From assembly GCA_964620345.1 (NCBI GenBank), contig CAZUHK010000048.1, positions 1 through 16,563 of the forward strand: a stretch of 16,563 nucleotides of DNA, in the 5' to 3' direction. A program made the translations under genes and the position numbers. Shown here in pieces: positions 1 to 6,938 of the stretch. Position 1 is the stretch's first letter. Every line of letters begins with the position of its first letter. Below the pieces are notes generated by a model. The model had not been told where the DNA came from. It did not search any database and saw only the letters and a program-made list of their open reading frames with translations. This DNA is from CAZUHK01 sp964620345. GTDB lineage: Bacteria; Planctomycetota; Phycisphaerae; Phycisphaerales; Zrk34.

Positions 1-74
1 GCCCAGCGACAGGCCGCCTGACCCCGCCAGGATTTATGCTCGCACACCAAGCCCGCAGCGCCGGTTGGAAAACC

Positions 75-103
75 TTGCCTTGTTCCGCCTTCGCGGTTAT
101 GAT
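75..103 (+). promoter_or_regulatory. Predicted sigma70-type promoter of infC
   Basis: A -35 box TTGCCT (75-80) is followed after exactly 17 bases by a -10 box TATGAT (98-103). The boxes match the housekeeping consensus at 4 of 6 and 5 of 6 positions. Transcription would begin near 110, leaving a leader of about 215 bases before infC. The first 20 bases of the window read in one frame to a TGA at 19-21, which could be the end of an upstream gene, but too little is present to identify it. Confidence 0.55.
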
Positions 104-327
104 CATGGTGGTTGCCGTGCGTGTGCGGCGACAAACGAGTTGACGGAACAAGACCCGCCGATGCTGCCCGCACGACAAGTCGAAGCGCTTCGTTCCCCAG
201 CCCCGCTCGCCGCGGTTTACCCGGTATGACACGCGGGGCCTTGCCATGCACAATCCGCACCGCGTTGCGTTCGCCCGTCGGCGAGCGGCGCACGATGTAA
301 CGTTTGCCTTTTTCTGGAGCCCCGACC
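104..327 (+). promoter_or_regulatory. Long untranslated leader of infC
   Basis: This 224-base stretch carries no convincing gene. It holds an 8-bp hairpin (268-275 with 280-287, loop CGTC, one G-T pair). A run of five T follows at 309-313, but it lies 21 bases after the stem, so this is not a normal intrinsic terminator. Long leaders ahead of infC are known sites of autoregulation in other bacteria. Whether this one is regulatory is inference from its length and fold only. Confidence 0.3.
316..319 (+). promoter_or_regulatory. Ribosome binding site that decides the infC start
   Basis: GGAG lies 8 bases before ATC at 328-330. The only other in-frame start-type codon near the N-terminus is TTG at 304, which lies upstream of this site and has no Shine-Dalgarno sequence of its own. 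The site therefore favours initiation at ATC 328. Confidence 0.6.
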
Positions 328-1017
328 ATCGCCAGACGACGCTTTGTCCGCCGCGAAGAAGACACCACCAAGCAGTTGCGCATCAACGAGCGCATCCGCG
401 TGACGCCCGTGCGCCTGATCGACGAGAACAACGAGCAGGTGGGCGTGGTTGAGACCGGCAAGGCCCAGCAGATGGCCCGCGATGCCGGGCTGGACCTCGT
501 CGAGGTCGCCCCCAACGTCCGCCCGCCGGTCTGTCGCATCATGGACTACGGCAAGTGGAAGTATCAACAGAAGAAGAAGGAAGCCAAGGCCAAGAGCCAC
601 TCCAAGCAGAGCGAGCTCAAGGAGGTGCGTCTGCGGCCGGGCACCGACGAGCACGACATGAACATCAAGATGGAACGCACCCGCGAGTTCCTCGAAGAGG
701 GCCACAAGGTGCAGTTCACGATGATGTTCCGCGGCCGGCAGATGGCGCACAAGAACATCGGCTTTGACAACTTCCGCAAGCTGGCCGACGAGTTGTCGGA
801 CGTGGCCAAGGTGGAGGTGTCGCCGCGGTCGATGGGCCGGCGGATGACGATGATCGTCGCGCCGCTTTCGAAGCAGGACCGCAAGAAGCAGGAGCAGGCC
901 CAGGACAAGGCCAAGTCCCAGCCCCGGGTTCAGCAGGCGGCCAAGGCCCAGGCCGACAAGCCCGCGCCGCCGCCCTCGAGCGCCGCGCCGCCCAGCCACC
1001 ACTCGCCCAACGTGTAG
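328..1017 (+). CDS. infC: Translation initiation factor IF-3, non-ATG start
   Basis: IF-3 binds the 30S subunit, blocks premature 50S joining and proofreads the start codon. From ATC 328 the protein is 229 residues: N-domain about 13-82 (RINERIRVTPVRLID, then PPVCRIMDYGKWKY), a lysine-rich helical linker, and C-domain about 96-183 (RPGTDEHD, then MGRRMTMIVAP). Residues 184-229 form an Ala/Pro/Gln/Lys-rich low-complexity tail beyond the usual end of about 180 residues. No ATG or GTG exists in frame before position 445. A stop at 298-300 limits the frame, leaving TTG 304 or ATC 328. ATC is preferred because of GGAG at 316-319 and because it yields an N-terminus typical of the family (MARRRFVRREEDT). 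Rare AUU-type starts in infC are the classic basis of IF-3 autoregulation. The usual partners rpmI and rplT do not follow. Confidence 0.95.
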   Translation: MARRRFVRREEDTTKQLRINERIRVTPVRLIDENNEQVGVVETGKAQQMARDAGLDLVEVAPNVRPPVCRIMDYGKWKYQQKKKEAKAKSHSKQSELKEVRLRPGTDEHDMNIKMERTREFLEEGHKVQFTMMFRGRQMAHKNIGFDNFRKLADELSDVAKVEVSPRSMGRRMTMIVAPLSKQDRKKQEQAQDKAKSQPRVQQAAKAQADKPAPPPSSAAPPSHHSPNV

Positions 1018-1068
1018 CCGCGCCGCCGCGCCGAGGCACGCGGGGAGCGAATCGGAGACAATGGGCCG

Positions 1069-1806
1069 ATGGCCCGTCACCCGCGCATCACCAGCTTCGA
1101 CCTGGCGCCCGGCCGGCGCATCGGCCGCCGCTACCAGGTCGAGTACCTGCTGGGCCACGGCTCCGAGGGCGAGGTCTATCAGATCCGCGAAGACCGCACC
1201 GGCATCCGCCGTGCCGCCAAGCTCTACTTCCCCCATCGCGATCCGAATCATCGCATCATGGTCCGCCACGCGCAGAAGCTCCACGCCCTGCGCCACTGCC
1301 CGATCGTCCTCCAGTACTTTCACTCCGAGCTGGTCAAGGTGCGCGGCCTGGAAGTGGTCGCGCTGATCAGTGAACTGTGCGAAGGCGAGCAGCTCGAGCG
1401 ATGGATCGCCCGCCACCGCGGCAGACGCCTCGATCCCTACCGCGCCCTGTGCGTGCTCCACCACCTGGTGCGCGGCCTGGAAGCGGTGCACGCCCTGGGC
1501 GAGTACCACGCCGACGTCCACAGCCAGAACATCCTCATCCGACCGGCCGGCGTACGCTTCGAGATCAAGCTCATCGACTTCTACGACTGGGGCAAACCCG
1601 CCCGCTACAAGCAGCGCCAGGACATCATGGACTGCGTTCGCCTGTTGCACGAACTGATCGGCGGACGCAGGCACTACGCGAATATGCCCGATGAGGTCCG
1701 CCACATCTGCGGCGGCCTGCGCCGCACGATCGTGCTCAAGCGGTTCAACACCCTGCGCAAACTACGCAAACATCTTGAAACATTTGAGTGGCGCGCGACG
1801 TTGTGA
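1069..1806 (+). CDS. Small atypical protein kinase-like protein
   Basis: This 245-residue soluble protein has a protein-kinase fold signature: glycine loop GHGSEGEVY (29-37), ATP lysine K51 (AAKLYF), catalytic loop HADVHSQN (147-154) and metal aspartate in DFY (170-172). A helix resembling the kinase F helix follows (DIMDCVRLLHELIGG, from D185). The Lys, both Asp and the Asn needed for catalysis are present, but HRD has become HAD and DFG has become DFY. Only about 12 residues separate DFY from D185, so the APE/P+1 segment is missing. HADVHSQN also resembles the HGDxHxxN loop of aminoglycoside-phosphotransferase-like kinases, so the substrate may be a small molecule. There is no membrane segment or sensor domain, unlike typical planctomycete Ser/Thr kinases. 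It starts 51 bases after infC, with GGAG at 1054-1057, and is probably co-transcribed. The substrate is unknown. Confidence 0.8.
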   Translation: MARHPRITSFDLAPGRRIGRRYQVEYLLGHGSEGEVYQIREDRTGIRRAAKLYFPHRDPNHRIMVRHAQKLHALRHCPIVLQYFHSELVKVRGLEVVALISELCEGEQLERWIARHRGRRLDPYRALCVLHHLVRGLEAVHALGEYHADVHSQNILIRPAGVRFEIKLIDFYDWGKPARYKQRQDIMDCVRLLHELIGGRRHYANMPDEVRHICGGLRRTIVLKRFNTLRKLRKHLETFEWRATL

Positions 1807-1852
1807 TCGGTTGATCGGGCGATGGCGCCGTTCACCGACGCGGCTCCGCGAG

Positions 1853-2380
1853 TCACCAGCGAATCTGTTGCTCATCAAACACCCGCACGTCATTCGGCGA
1901 GTCAACGTACCGCCTGGCGAGCTTCACGTAGTGCTCGGGGATATCCGCGATCATCGCGCGTTCTTCATCGTTGACCGCGCGGATGATCTTGCCGGGCGAG
2001 CCCATCACGAGTTGGCCGTCGGGCACCTGCATGCCCGGCGGGATCAGCGTGCCGGCGGCGATGAGGCAGCCCGAGCCGATGCGGCTGCGGGCCATGACGA
2101 TCGCGCCCATGCCGATGAGCGTGTCGTCACCGACGCTCATGCCGTGCACGATCGCCCCGTGGCCGATGGTGACGCGGGCGCCGATGGTGTTCGCCTCGTC
2201 GCGGTCGCAGTGGATCACCGCGTTGTCCTGCACGTTGGTGTTGTTGCCGATCACGATCGGCGCGATGTCGCCGCGGATCGACACGCCGTACCAGATCACC
2301 ACGTCGCGGCCGATCCGCACGTCGCCGGTGACGCGGGCGGTGTCGGCCTGATAGTGCTCGTTGATGCGCGTGACGGACAT
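1853..2380 (-). CDS. Gamma-class carbonic anhydrase-like hexapeptide protein
   Basis: This 175-residue protein is built of left-handed beta-helix hexapeptide repeats (for example VTGDVRIGRDVVIWYGVSIR) followed by a C-terminal helix. It keeps the gamma carbonic anhydrase pattern: R36 and D38 (IRGD), Q51 and D52 (NVQDNAVIH), and three histidines H57, H74 and H79 with the 5-residue spacing seen in the archaeal enzyme Cam. Metal binding and possibly reversible CO2 hydration are therefore plausible. Many bacterial members (YrdA/PaaY type) have weak or no proven activity, so the biochemical role is uncertain. The start is the first ATG of the frame, but it has no clear Shine-Dalgarno sequence. The gene converges with the kinase (46-base gap) and lies downstream of the MATE gene on the same strand, across a repeat-bearing 156-base gap. 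Confidence 0.88.
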   Translation of the reverse strand: MSVTRINEHYQADTARVTGDVRIGRDVVIWYGVSIRGDIAPIVIGNNTNVQDNAVIHCDRDEANTIGARVTIGHGAIVHGMSVGDDTLIGMGAIVMARSRIGSGCLIAAGTLIPPGMQVPDGQLVMGSPGKIIRAVNDEERAMIADIPEHYVKLARRYVDSPNDVRVFDEQQIRW

Positions 2381-2423
2381 GCGGTGAGGTTACGCGCTGC
2401 GTCGCGGTCGGTAAACCGGGAGT

Positions 2424-2526
2424 TCGTTAACTCGTTAACTCGTTGACTGGTTAACCCGCCGGACTACTGGTGAACCGTCAGTGGTACTTCGCGAGTCAAC
2501 GGGTTAACGGAATAACCGGTCAACGA
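2424..2526. repeat. Inverted pair of 8-bp tandem arrays (GTTAAC core)
   Basis: The left arm (2424-2455) is four contiguous 8-mers: TCGTTAAC, TCGTTAAC, TCGTTGAC, TGGTTAAC. The right arm (2495-2526) is four contiguous 8-mers in the opposite sense: GTCAACGG, GTTAACGG, AATAACCG, GTCAACGA. The 39-base core (2456-2494) contains one further out-of-register unit-like 8-mer, TGGTGAAC (2468-2475). The element fills most of the gap between the MATE and carbonic-anhydrase-like genes and touches the MATE stop region. It can fold into a long imperfect hairpin. Confidence 0.75.
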
Positions 2527-2536
2527 AGCAACCCAC

Positions 2537-3976
2537 TCACACCGCCACCTGGGCCCACCGCCCGCGGAGGAACCAGATGAAGAACAGCGCCCCGCGGATC
2601 ATCAGTTCGATCGCGAGGGCGAACCAGATGCCCACCAGGCCGTGGCCCCACTCGATGCCGATCACGTACGCCAGCGGCAGGCGCACCAGGAAGGTGCTGG
2701 CGAAGGTCAGGCGCATGGTGGTTTTCGTATCGCCCGCGCCGCGCAGCACGCCCGAGAGCACGAGGTAGCATGCGAAGCCGATCTGCGCCCAGCCGGCGTG
2801 AAAGAGCATCGGCGGCACGTCGGTGAGGAATGGCTCCTGATCGGTGAAGATGCGCACCAGCGGGCCGGGCATCGTCATGAACACGATGCCGAAGCCCACC
2901 ATGATCGCCGCGCCGTAGGCCCAGGCCACCCAAGCGGCGCGGCGGGCGCTGCGCATGTCGTTCACGCCCAGGAACTGGCCGACCATCGTCGCCGCGGCGA
3001 CGTTGAATGCAAAGCCCAACAGGAAGCTGAACGCCTCGATGCGGATCGCGATGATCTGCGAGCCGATCGGCCGTTGGGTCAGGCCCAGCTCCGCCAGCGC
3101 GCCGATCATCACGATCACGAGCAGGTGACCCACCCAGTGCGTGCCGTTTTCGAGTAGGGCGGGCGCGCCGATTCTGACCAGTCGGCGTGTCATCACCGGC
3201 TCGTACCGCATGCCCGACAGCTCCAGCCGCACACCGCCGCGCCCGCGGAGCAGTCGCCGGGCCATGAGGATTGACCCGATCGCCCACGCGGTCATCGTGC
3301 CGACCGCCACGCCGCGCAGGCCCCAGCCGCCGATCGGGGAAAGCTCGGCGACGAGCATCACGCTCACCGCGACGTTGATCCCGTTCACCCAGAGCATCAC
3401 GAAGAACGGGCTGCGCGTATCGCCCGCGCCGCGCAGGCACGCCGAGCCGATGTACAGCACCGCCCGGCAGGGAGCCACGAACGCCAGCCAGCGCAGGTAC
3501 ATCACGCACAGCTCGCCCGCCCGGCCGTCCAGCGAGGTCGCCTTGGCCACCAGCGGCGCGAGCAGGAAGAACAGCACGCCGTTGAACACGCCCCAGCCCA
3601 GCGCCAGCATCATCGACTGGCCCACCGCGGCGTTGGCCTGCTCACGGTCGCCGGCGCCCACGGCCCGGGCAATGATCGCCGTGGACCCCACGCCCACCGC
3701 GCCCTGCATCAGGCCCATCAGCCACAGCATGTACCCCGCGGCGCCGATCGCCTCAGTCGCCGCCGGTTCCAGCCGGCCGGCCAGCGCCGTGTCGACAAAC
3801 CCCACCAGCGCCGCCAGCAACTGCTCCAGCAACGGCCACCACGCCAGCGCCAGCACGATCCGCCAGATCGGCAATTGCGTCGGCAGCCCCGCGGGCTTGC
3901 CCACGATCGCCTCGGGCTCGATCGACGGCTCGGTCGAGGGCTCGACGTCGCACCACGTCGATCGATTGTCGTTCAC
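2537..3976 (-). CDS. MATE family multidrug/organic-cation efflux transporter
   Basis: This is an inner-membrane antiporter of about 479 residues with roughly 12 hydrophobic segments in two homologous halves. The first half opens with WPLLEQLLAALVGFVDTALAGRL and the second with RLVRIGAPALLENGTHW. The related loops LRGAGDTRS and LRGAGDTKT recur once in each half, as in NorM/DinF-like MATE proteins, which export cationic drugs or metabolites using Na+ or H+ gradients. The frame stays open to 4342, but that would run into rhaI and its promoter. GTG at 3976 is chosen, just downstream of the predicted start of transcription near 4006. TTG at 3985, with a weak GAG site 7 bases before it, is a close alternative. 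The N-terminus before the first membrane helix is acidic and Pro-rich. It is transcribed divergently from rhaI. Confidence 0.88.
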   Translation of the reverse strand: MNDNRSTWCDVEPSTEPSIEPEAIVGKPAGLPTQLPIWRIVLALAWWPLLEQLLAALVGFVDTALAGRLEPAATEAIGAAGYMLWLMGLMQGAVGVGSTAIIARAVGAGDREQANAAVGQSMMLALGWGVFNGVLFFLLAPLVAKATSLDGRAGELCVMYLRWLAFVAPCRAVLYIGSACLRGAGDTRSPFFVMLWVNGINVAVSVMLVAELSPIGGWGLRGVAVGTMTAWAIGSILMARRLLRGRGGVRLELSGMRYEPVMTRRLVRIGAPALLENGTHWVGHLLVIVMIGALAELGLTQRPIGSQIIAIRIEAFSFLLGFAFNVAAATMVGQFLGVNDMRSARRAAWVAWAYGAAIMVGFGIVFMTMPGPLVRIFTDQEPFLTDVPPMLFHAGWAQIGFACYLVLSGVLRGAGDTKTTMRLTFASTFLVRLPLAYVIGIEWGHGLVGIWFALAIELMIRGALFFIWFLRGRWAQVAV

Positions 3977-4012
3977 TTCGGCCAAAACATCGCTCGCCGC
4001 GGGAGGTCGCCG

Positions 4013-4041
4013 ATTGTAGCGCCGCGGTTGGCGCGGTACAA
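4013..4041 (-). promoter_or_regulatory. Predicted promoter of the MATE gene (minus half of a divergent pair)
   Basis: On the minus strand, TTGTAC (4041-4036) is followed after 17 bases by TACAAT (4018-4013). Transcription would begin near 4006, about 30 bases before the chosen MATE start. The boxes are shared almost base for base with the rhaI promoter on the other strand. Confidence 0.6.
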
Positions 4042-4042
4042 A
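4014..4042 (+). promoter_or_regulatory. Predicted promoter of rhaI-rhaB (plus half of a divergent pair)
   Basis: On the plus strand, TTGTAG (4014-4019) is followed after 17 bases by TACAAA (4037-4042). Transcription would begin near 4049 and the leader would carry the strong GGAGG at 4066-4070. Because TTGTA and TACAA are reverse complements, each box serves as -35 on one strand and -10 on the other. Confidence 0.55.
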
Positions 4043-4078
4043 AACGGCGTGCCCGCTCACCGGCCGGAGGCCACCGCC

Positions 4079-5278
4079 GTGACGAAGATCAACGAAGCAA
4101 GACTGTTCGCCGCGCTCGATAAGTTTCAGATCGAACTGCCCAGTTGGGGTTTCGCGGACACCGGCACGCGGTTCGGCAAGTTCTTTCAGCCCGCCGCCGC
4201 TTCGACGGTCGATGAGAAATTCGAAGACGCGGGCATCTGTCACTCGTTGACCGGTTGCTGCCCGACCGTCGCGGTGCATGTGCTGTGGGACTTTGCGCCG
4301 GATGCTGACCCCCGGCAGGTGGCCAAGCTCGCCCGCCGCCACGGTGTGAAGATCGGCTCGATCAACCCCAACGTCTTTCAGGACCAGCGGTATAAGCTCG
4401 GCTCACTGTGTCACCCCAAGAAGAAGGTGCGCGACGCGGCTGCTAAACACATCGTCGATTGCATCGACATCGGCAAAGCCGTCAAGAGCAAGCTGCTGTC
4501 GCTCTGGTTCGCCGATGGAACCAACTATCCCGGCCAGGACAAACTCGTCGCCCGCAAGCAGCGGCTGCAAAAGGCGCTCAAGCACCTGCACGACAAGATG
4601 CCCTCGGGCATGACCATGCTCGTGGAGTACAAGCCCTTCGAGCCGGGCTTTTACCATACGGACATCGCCGACTGGGGCATGGCGATGACTTTCGCGAAGC
4701 ACGCCGGCCGGCAGGCAAAGGTACTGGTCGATACCGGCCACCACCTGCCGGGCACGAACATCGAGCACATCGTCGCATTCCTGCTGGACGAAGAGATGCT
4801 CGGCGGCTTCCATTTCAACGACCGCAAGTACGCCGACGACGACCTGACCATGGGATCGATCGATCCCTACGCGGCGTTCCGCATCTTCAACGCCATCGCT
4901 CAACACGAGCACGACACCGGCAAGCGCGTCAAGATCGCCTACATGGTCGATCAGTCGCATAACCTGAAGAACAAGATCGAAGCGGCGATGCAGACGCTGG
5001 ACACCGCGCAGAAGCTGTTCCTCAAGGCGCACATCGTGGACCGCAAGAAGCTCGCGGCCGCTCAGCGCAGGGGGGATATCCTCACGGCCGAGCGCTGCCT
5101 GGTCGATGCCTTCGAGACCGATGTGCGCGACCTGCTGGCCGAGTGGCGCATGGCCCACGACCTGCCGGTGGAACCGATCCAGGAGTACCGCGCATCGGGC
5201 CACGAGAAGAAAGCCGCGAAGCAACGCACCAAAGCCCGCAAAGAACGCGGCGAAGTGCAATCGAGCAGCTATGCATGA
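4079..5278 (+). CDS. rhaI: L-rhamnose isomerase, RhaI (Pseudomonas/Rhizobium) type
   Basis: It converts L-rhamnose to L-rhamnulose in the cytoplasm, using a divalent-metal TIM barrel. From GTG 4079 the protein is 399 residues; GGAGG at 4066-4070 sits 8 bases before and fixes this start over upstream in-frame codons. The metal and catalytic ligands known from the Pseudomonas stutzeri enzyme are all found with a constant offset of 36 residues: E183 (LVEYKPFEP), D218 and H221 (VDTGHH), H245 (GGFHFND), D253 and D255 (YADDDL), D291 (VDQSHN). The family opening PSWGFADTGTRFGKF is at 21-35. The last 25 or so residues are Lys/Arg-rich. rhaB follows after 42 bases, so the pair forms a catabolic operon. 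Confidence 0.95.
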   Translation: MTKINEARLFAALDKFQIELPSWGFADTGTRFGKFFQPAAASTVDEKFEDAGICHSLTGCCPTVAVHVLWDFAPDADPRQVAKLARRHGVKIGSINPNVFQDQRYKLGSLCHPKKKVRDAAAKHIVDCIDIGKAVKSKLLSLWFADGTNYPGQDKLVARKQRLQKALKHLHDKMPSGMTMLVEYKPFEPGFYHTDIADWGMAMTFAKHAGRQAKVLVDTGHHLPGTNIEHIVAFLLDEEMLGGFHFNDRKYADDDLTMGSIDPYAAFRIFNAIAQHEHDTGKRVKIAYMVDQSHNLKNKIEAAMQTLDTAQKLFLKAHIVDRKKLAAAQRRGDILTAERCLVDAFETDVRDLLAEWRMAHDLPVEPIQEYRASGHEKKAAKQRTKARKERGEVQSSSYA

Positions 5279-5281
5279 GCA

Positions 5282-5308
5282 TCACCACGCGCTGCGCTTC
5301 GGTGGTGA
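5282..5308 (+). other. Hairpin in the rhaI-rhaB gap
   Basis: TCACCAC (5282-5288) and GTGGTGA (5302-5308) form a perfect 7-bp stem around a 13-base loop, in which GCGC (5289-5292) can pair with GCGC (5294-5297) in alternative folds. The stem ends 4 bases before the rhaB GGAG (5313-5316). There is no T-run, so it is not an intrinsic terminator. It could stabilise one half of the mRNA or tune rhaB translation. An ATG at 5275 overlapping the rhaI stop opens a 24-codon frame (to 5349) through this hairpin into rhaB, which could couple the two genes. Confidence 0.35.
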
Positions 5309-5320
5309 ATTCGGAGCACC

Positions 5321-6817
5321 ATGAGCACCAAAGCATATTTAGCGTTTGATCTGGGAGCCGAGTCCGGCCGGGCGATGCTGGGCGTGATCGAAGATGGCAA
5401 GCTCTCGCTGCACGAAGTGCATCGGTTTGCCAACACGCTGCACCGGTTGCCCGATGGGTTGCACTGGAACACGCTGGGCCTGTGGGCGAACCTCATCGAG
5501 GGCCTGCGCCGCGCCGGTGAGTTCTGCCGCGACCGTGATTGGCATCTGGTCTCGCTGGGCGTGGACACGTGGGGCGTGGACTTCGGCCTGATCGGCGAGA
5601 GCGGCGGGCTGCTGGGCCTGCCCTTTGCGTATCGCGAGCCGCGCAACAACAAAGCGATGGCCAAGACGCTGGAGCGGATTGGCGCCGAGCGCCTCTACGG
5701 CGCGACCGGCATCCAGTTCATGGCGCTCAACACGCTGTTTCAGCTCATCGCCATGGCCGATGCCGAGCCGGGCCTGGTGCAGCGCGCCAAGCACCTGCTC
5801 TGGACGCCCGACCTGCTGCATTACTTTTTCACCGGCGAAGCACGTCACGAGTCCTCGATCGCGTCCACGTCACAAATGGTGGACGCGGCGCGCGGAGGGT
5901 GGATCGAACCGATCCTGCACGAACTGGGCCTGCCGACCGGCATGCTCGGCTCCACCATGCCGCCGGGCACGGTCGTCGGCCCGCTGCTCGAGCACGTCGC
6001 CGAAGAGGCGGATGTCGAGCCGTCGGTGAAGGTGATCGCCCCGGCCAGCCACGACACGGCCAGCGCCGTCGCCGCGACCCCGGCCCAGCCGGGTTCTGAA
6101 GACTGGTGCTATCTGTCCAGCGGCACCTGGTCGCTGATGGGCGTGGAGCTGAATCAACCCGTGCTGACCGGCGCGGCACGGGAAGCGGGCTTCACCAACG
6201 AAGGCGGGGTCGACGGCACGATTCGATTCCTGACCAACATCGGCGGCCTGTGGCTGGTCCAGGAAATCCGCCGGGCCTACGAAAAGCAGGGCGAAAGCTA
6301 CGACTACGAAGCGCTGACGCGCCTCGCCGGGCAGGCCGAGCCGTTTCGTACGATCGTCGATCCGGACCACGGCCCGTTCATGCAGCCCGGCGACATGCCC
6401 GAGAAACTCGCCGCTTTCGCCGAATCGACGAATCAGCCCAAGCCCGAGAGCATCGGGCAATTCGTGCGTTGTGCCTTGGAGTCGCTCGCACTGACCTACC
6501 GGCGCACGCTGGAGAATCTGCAGCGTGTGCTCGATCGCAAGCTGAGGGTGATCCATATCCTCGGCGGCGGGGGCAGGAACAAGCTGCTGAGCCAGATGAC
6601 CGCCGACGCAACGGGCCTGCCCGTCACCGCCGGCCCTTTCGAGGCCACCGCGGCCGGCAACGTTCTTGTTCAGGCCATGGGTGCCGGCGATGTCGACGAC
6701 CTGGCCCACCTCCGCCGGATCATCCGCGACAGCTTCGATCCGGTGACCTATGAGCCGACGGACATCGGCCGATGGAACGACGCCTACGCGCGATACCAGG
6801 CCGTGATCGGCAAGTAG
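5321..6817 (+). CDS. rhaB: Rhamnulokinase (FGGY family)
   Basis: It phosphorylates L-rhamnulose to L-rhamnulose-1-phosphate with ATP. The protein is 498 residues, typical for RhaB. The N-terminal FGGY half begins with FDLGAESGRA (9-18) and carries the sugar-binding segment GVDTWGVDFG (80-89). The catalytic-base region SHDTASAV has D245. The C-terminal half has SSGTWSLMG and the nucleotide-binding segment ILGGGGRNKLLSQ. The DLGAESGR opening and the GTWSLMGVE segment fit rhamnulokinase better than xylulo- or glycerol kinase. The start ATG 5321 has GGAG at 5313-5316 with a short 4-base spacing. It follows rhaI directly. No rhamnulose-1-phosphate aldolase or rhamnose regulator is in the window. 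In some planctomycetes that aldolase lies in a fucose/rhamnose microcompartment locus. Confidence 0.95.
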   Translation: MSTKAYLAFDLGAESGRAMLGVIEDGKLSLHEVHRFANTLHRLPDGLHWNTLGLWANLIEGLRRAGEFCRDRDWHLVSLGVDTWGVDFGLIGESGGLLGLPFAYREPRNNKAMAKTLERIGAERLYGATGIQFMALNTLFQLIAMADAEPGLVQRAKHLLWTPDLLHYFFTGEARHESSIASTSQMVDAARGGWIEPILHELGLPTGMLGSTMPPGTVVGPLLEHVAEEADVEPSVKVIAPASHDTASAVAATPAQPGSEDWCYLSSGTWSLMGVELNQPVLTGAAREAGFTNEGGVDGTIRFLTNIGGLWLVQEIRRAYEKQGESYDYEALTRLAGQAEPFRTIVDPDHGPFMQPGDMPEKLAAFAESTNQPKPESIGQFVRCALESLALTYRRTLENLQRVLDRKLRVIHILGGGGRNKLLSQMTADATGLPVTAGPFEATAAGNVLVQAMGAGDVDDLAHLRRIIRDSFDPVTYEPTDIGRWNDAYARYQAVIGK

Positions 6818-6899
6818 CAGCCGTTGCCGCGGCGAGGCGATGAGCAGGAGCCGAGTCCTGTGGATGAGCTTCCGTGTCAGGGCGAGCGCGGCACGGGCT

Positions 6900-6928
6900 T
6901 TGCCGCGTGGTGGGTCAGGGGATAGAAT
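6900..6928 (+). promoter_or_regulatory. Predicted promoter of the DUF502-hpf-EIIA-HPr operon
   Basis: TTGCCG (6900-6905) is followed after 17 bases by TAGAAT (6923-6928), so transcription would begin near 6935. A 7-bp inverted repeat CGCGGCA/TGCCGCG (6887-6893 and 6901-6907) overlaps the -35 box. It could be an operator or the remains of a rhaB terminator, but it has no T-run. Confidence 0.55.
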
Positions 6929-6938
6929 CGTGTGTCGT

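Noticed and set aside
268..313. Hairpin plus T-run before infC as an intrinsic terminator/attenuator
   Set aside because: The five-T run lies 21 bases after the stem instead of directly after it; kept only as a leader fold.
217..1704. Long minus-strand open frame of 495 codons across infC and the kinase gene
   Set aside because: It is antisense to two genes with clear families; its product is low-complexity Val/Leu/Ala/His sequence, typical of shadow frames in GC-rich DNA.
2424..2526. CRISPR array
   Set aside because: Units are 8 bp with no spacers, the two halves are inverted, and there are no cas genes.
3977..4342. N-terminal extension of the MATE frame up to 4342
   Set aside because: It would overlap the rhaI coding region and the divergent promoter; the extension has no MATE homology.
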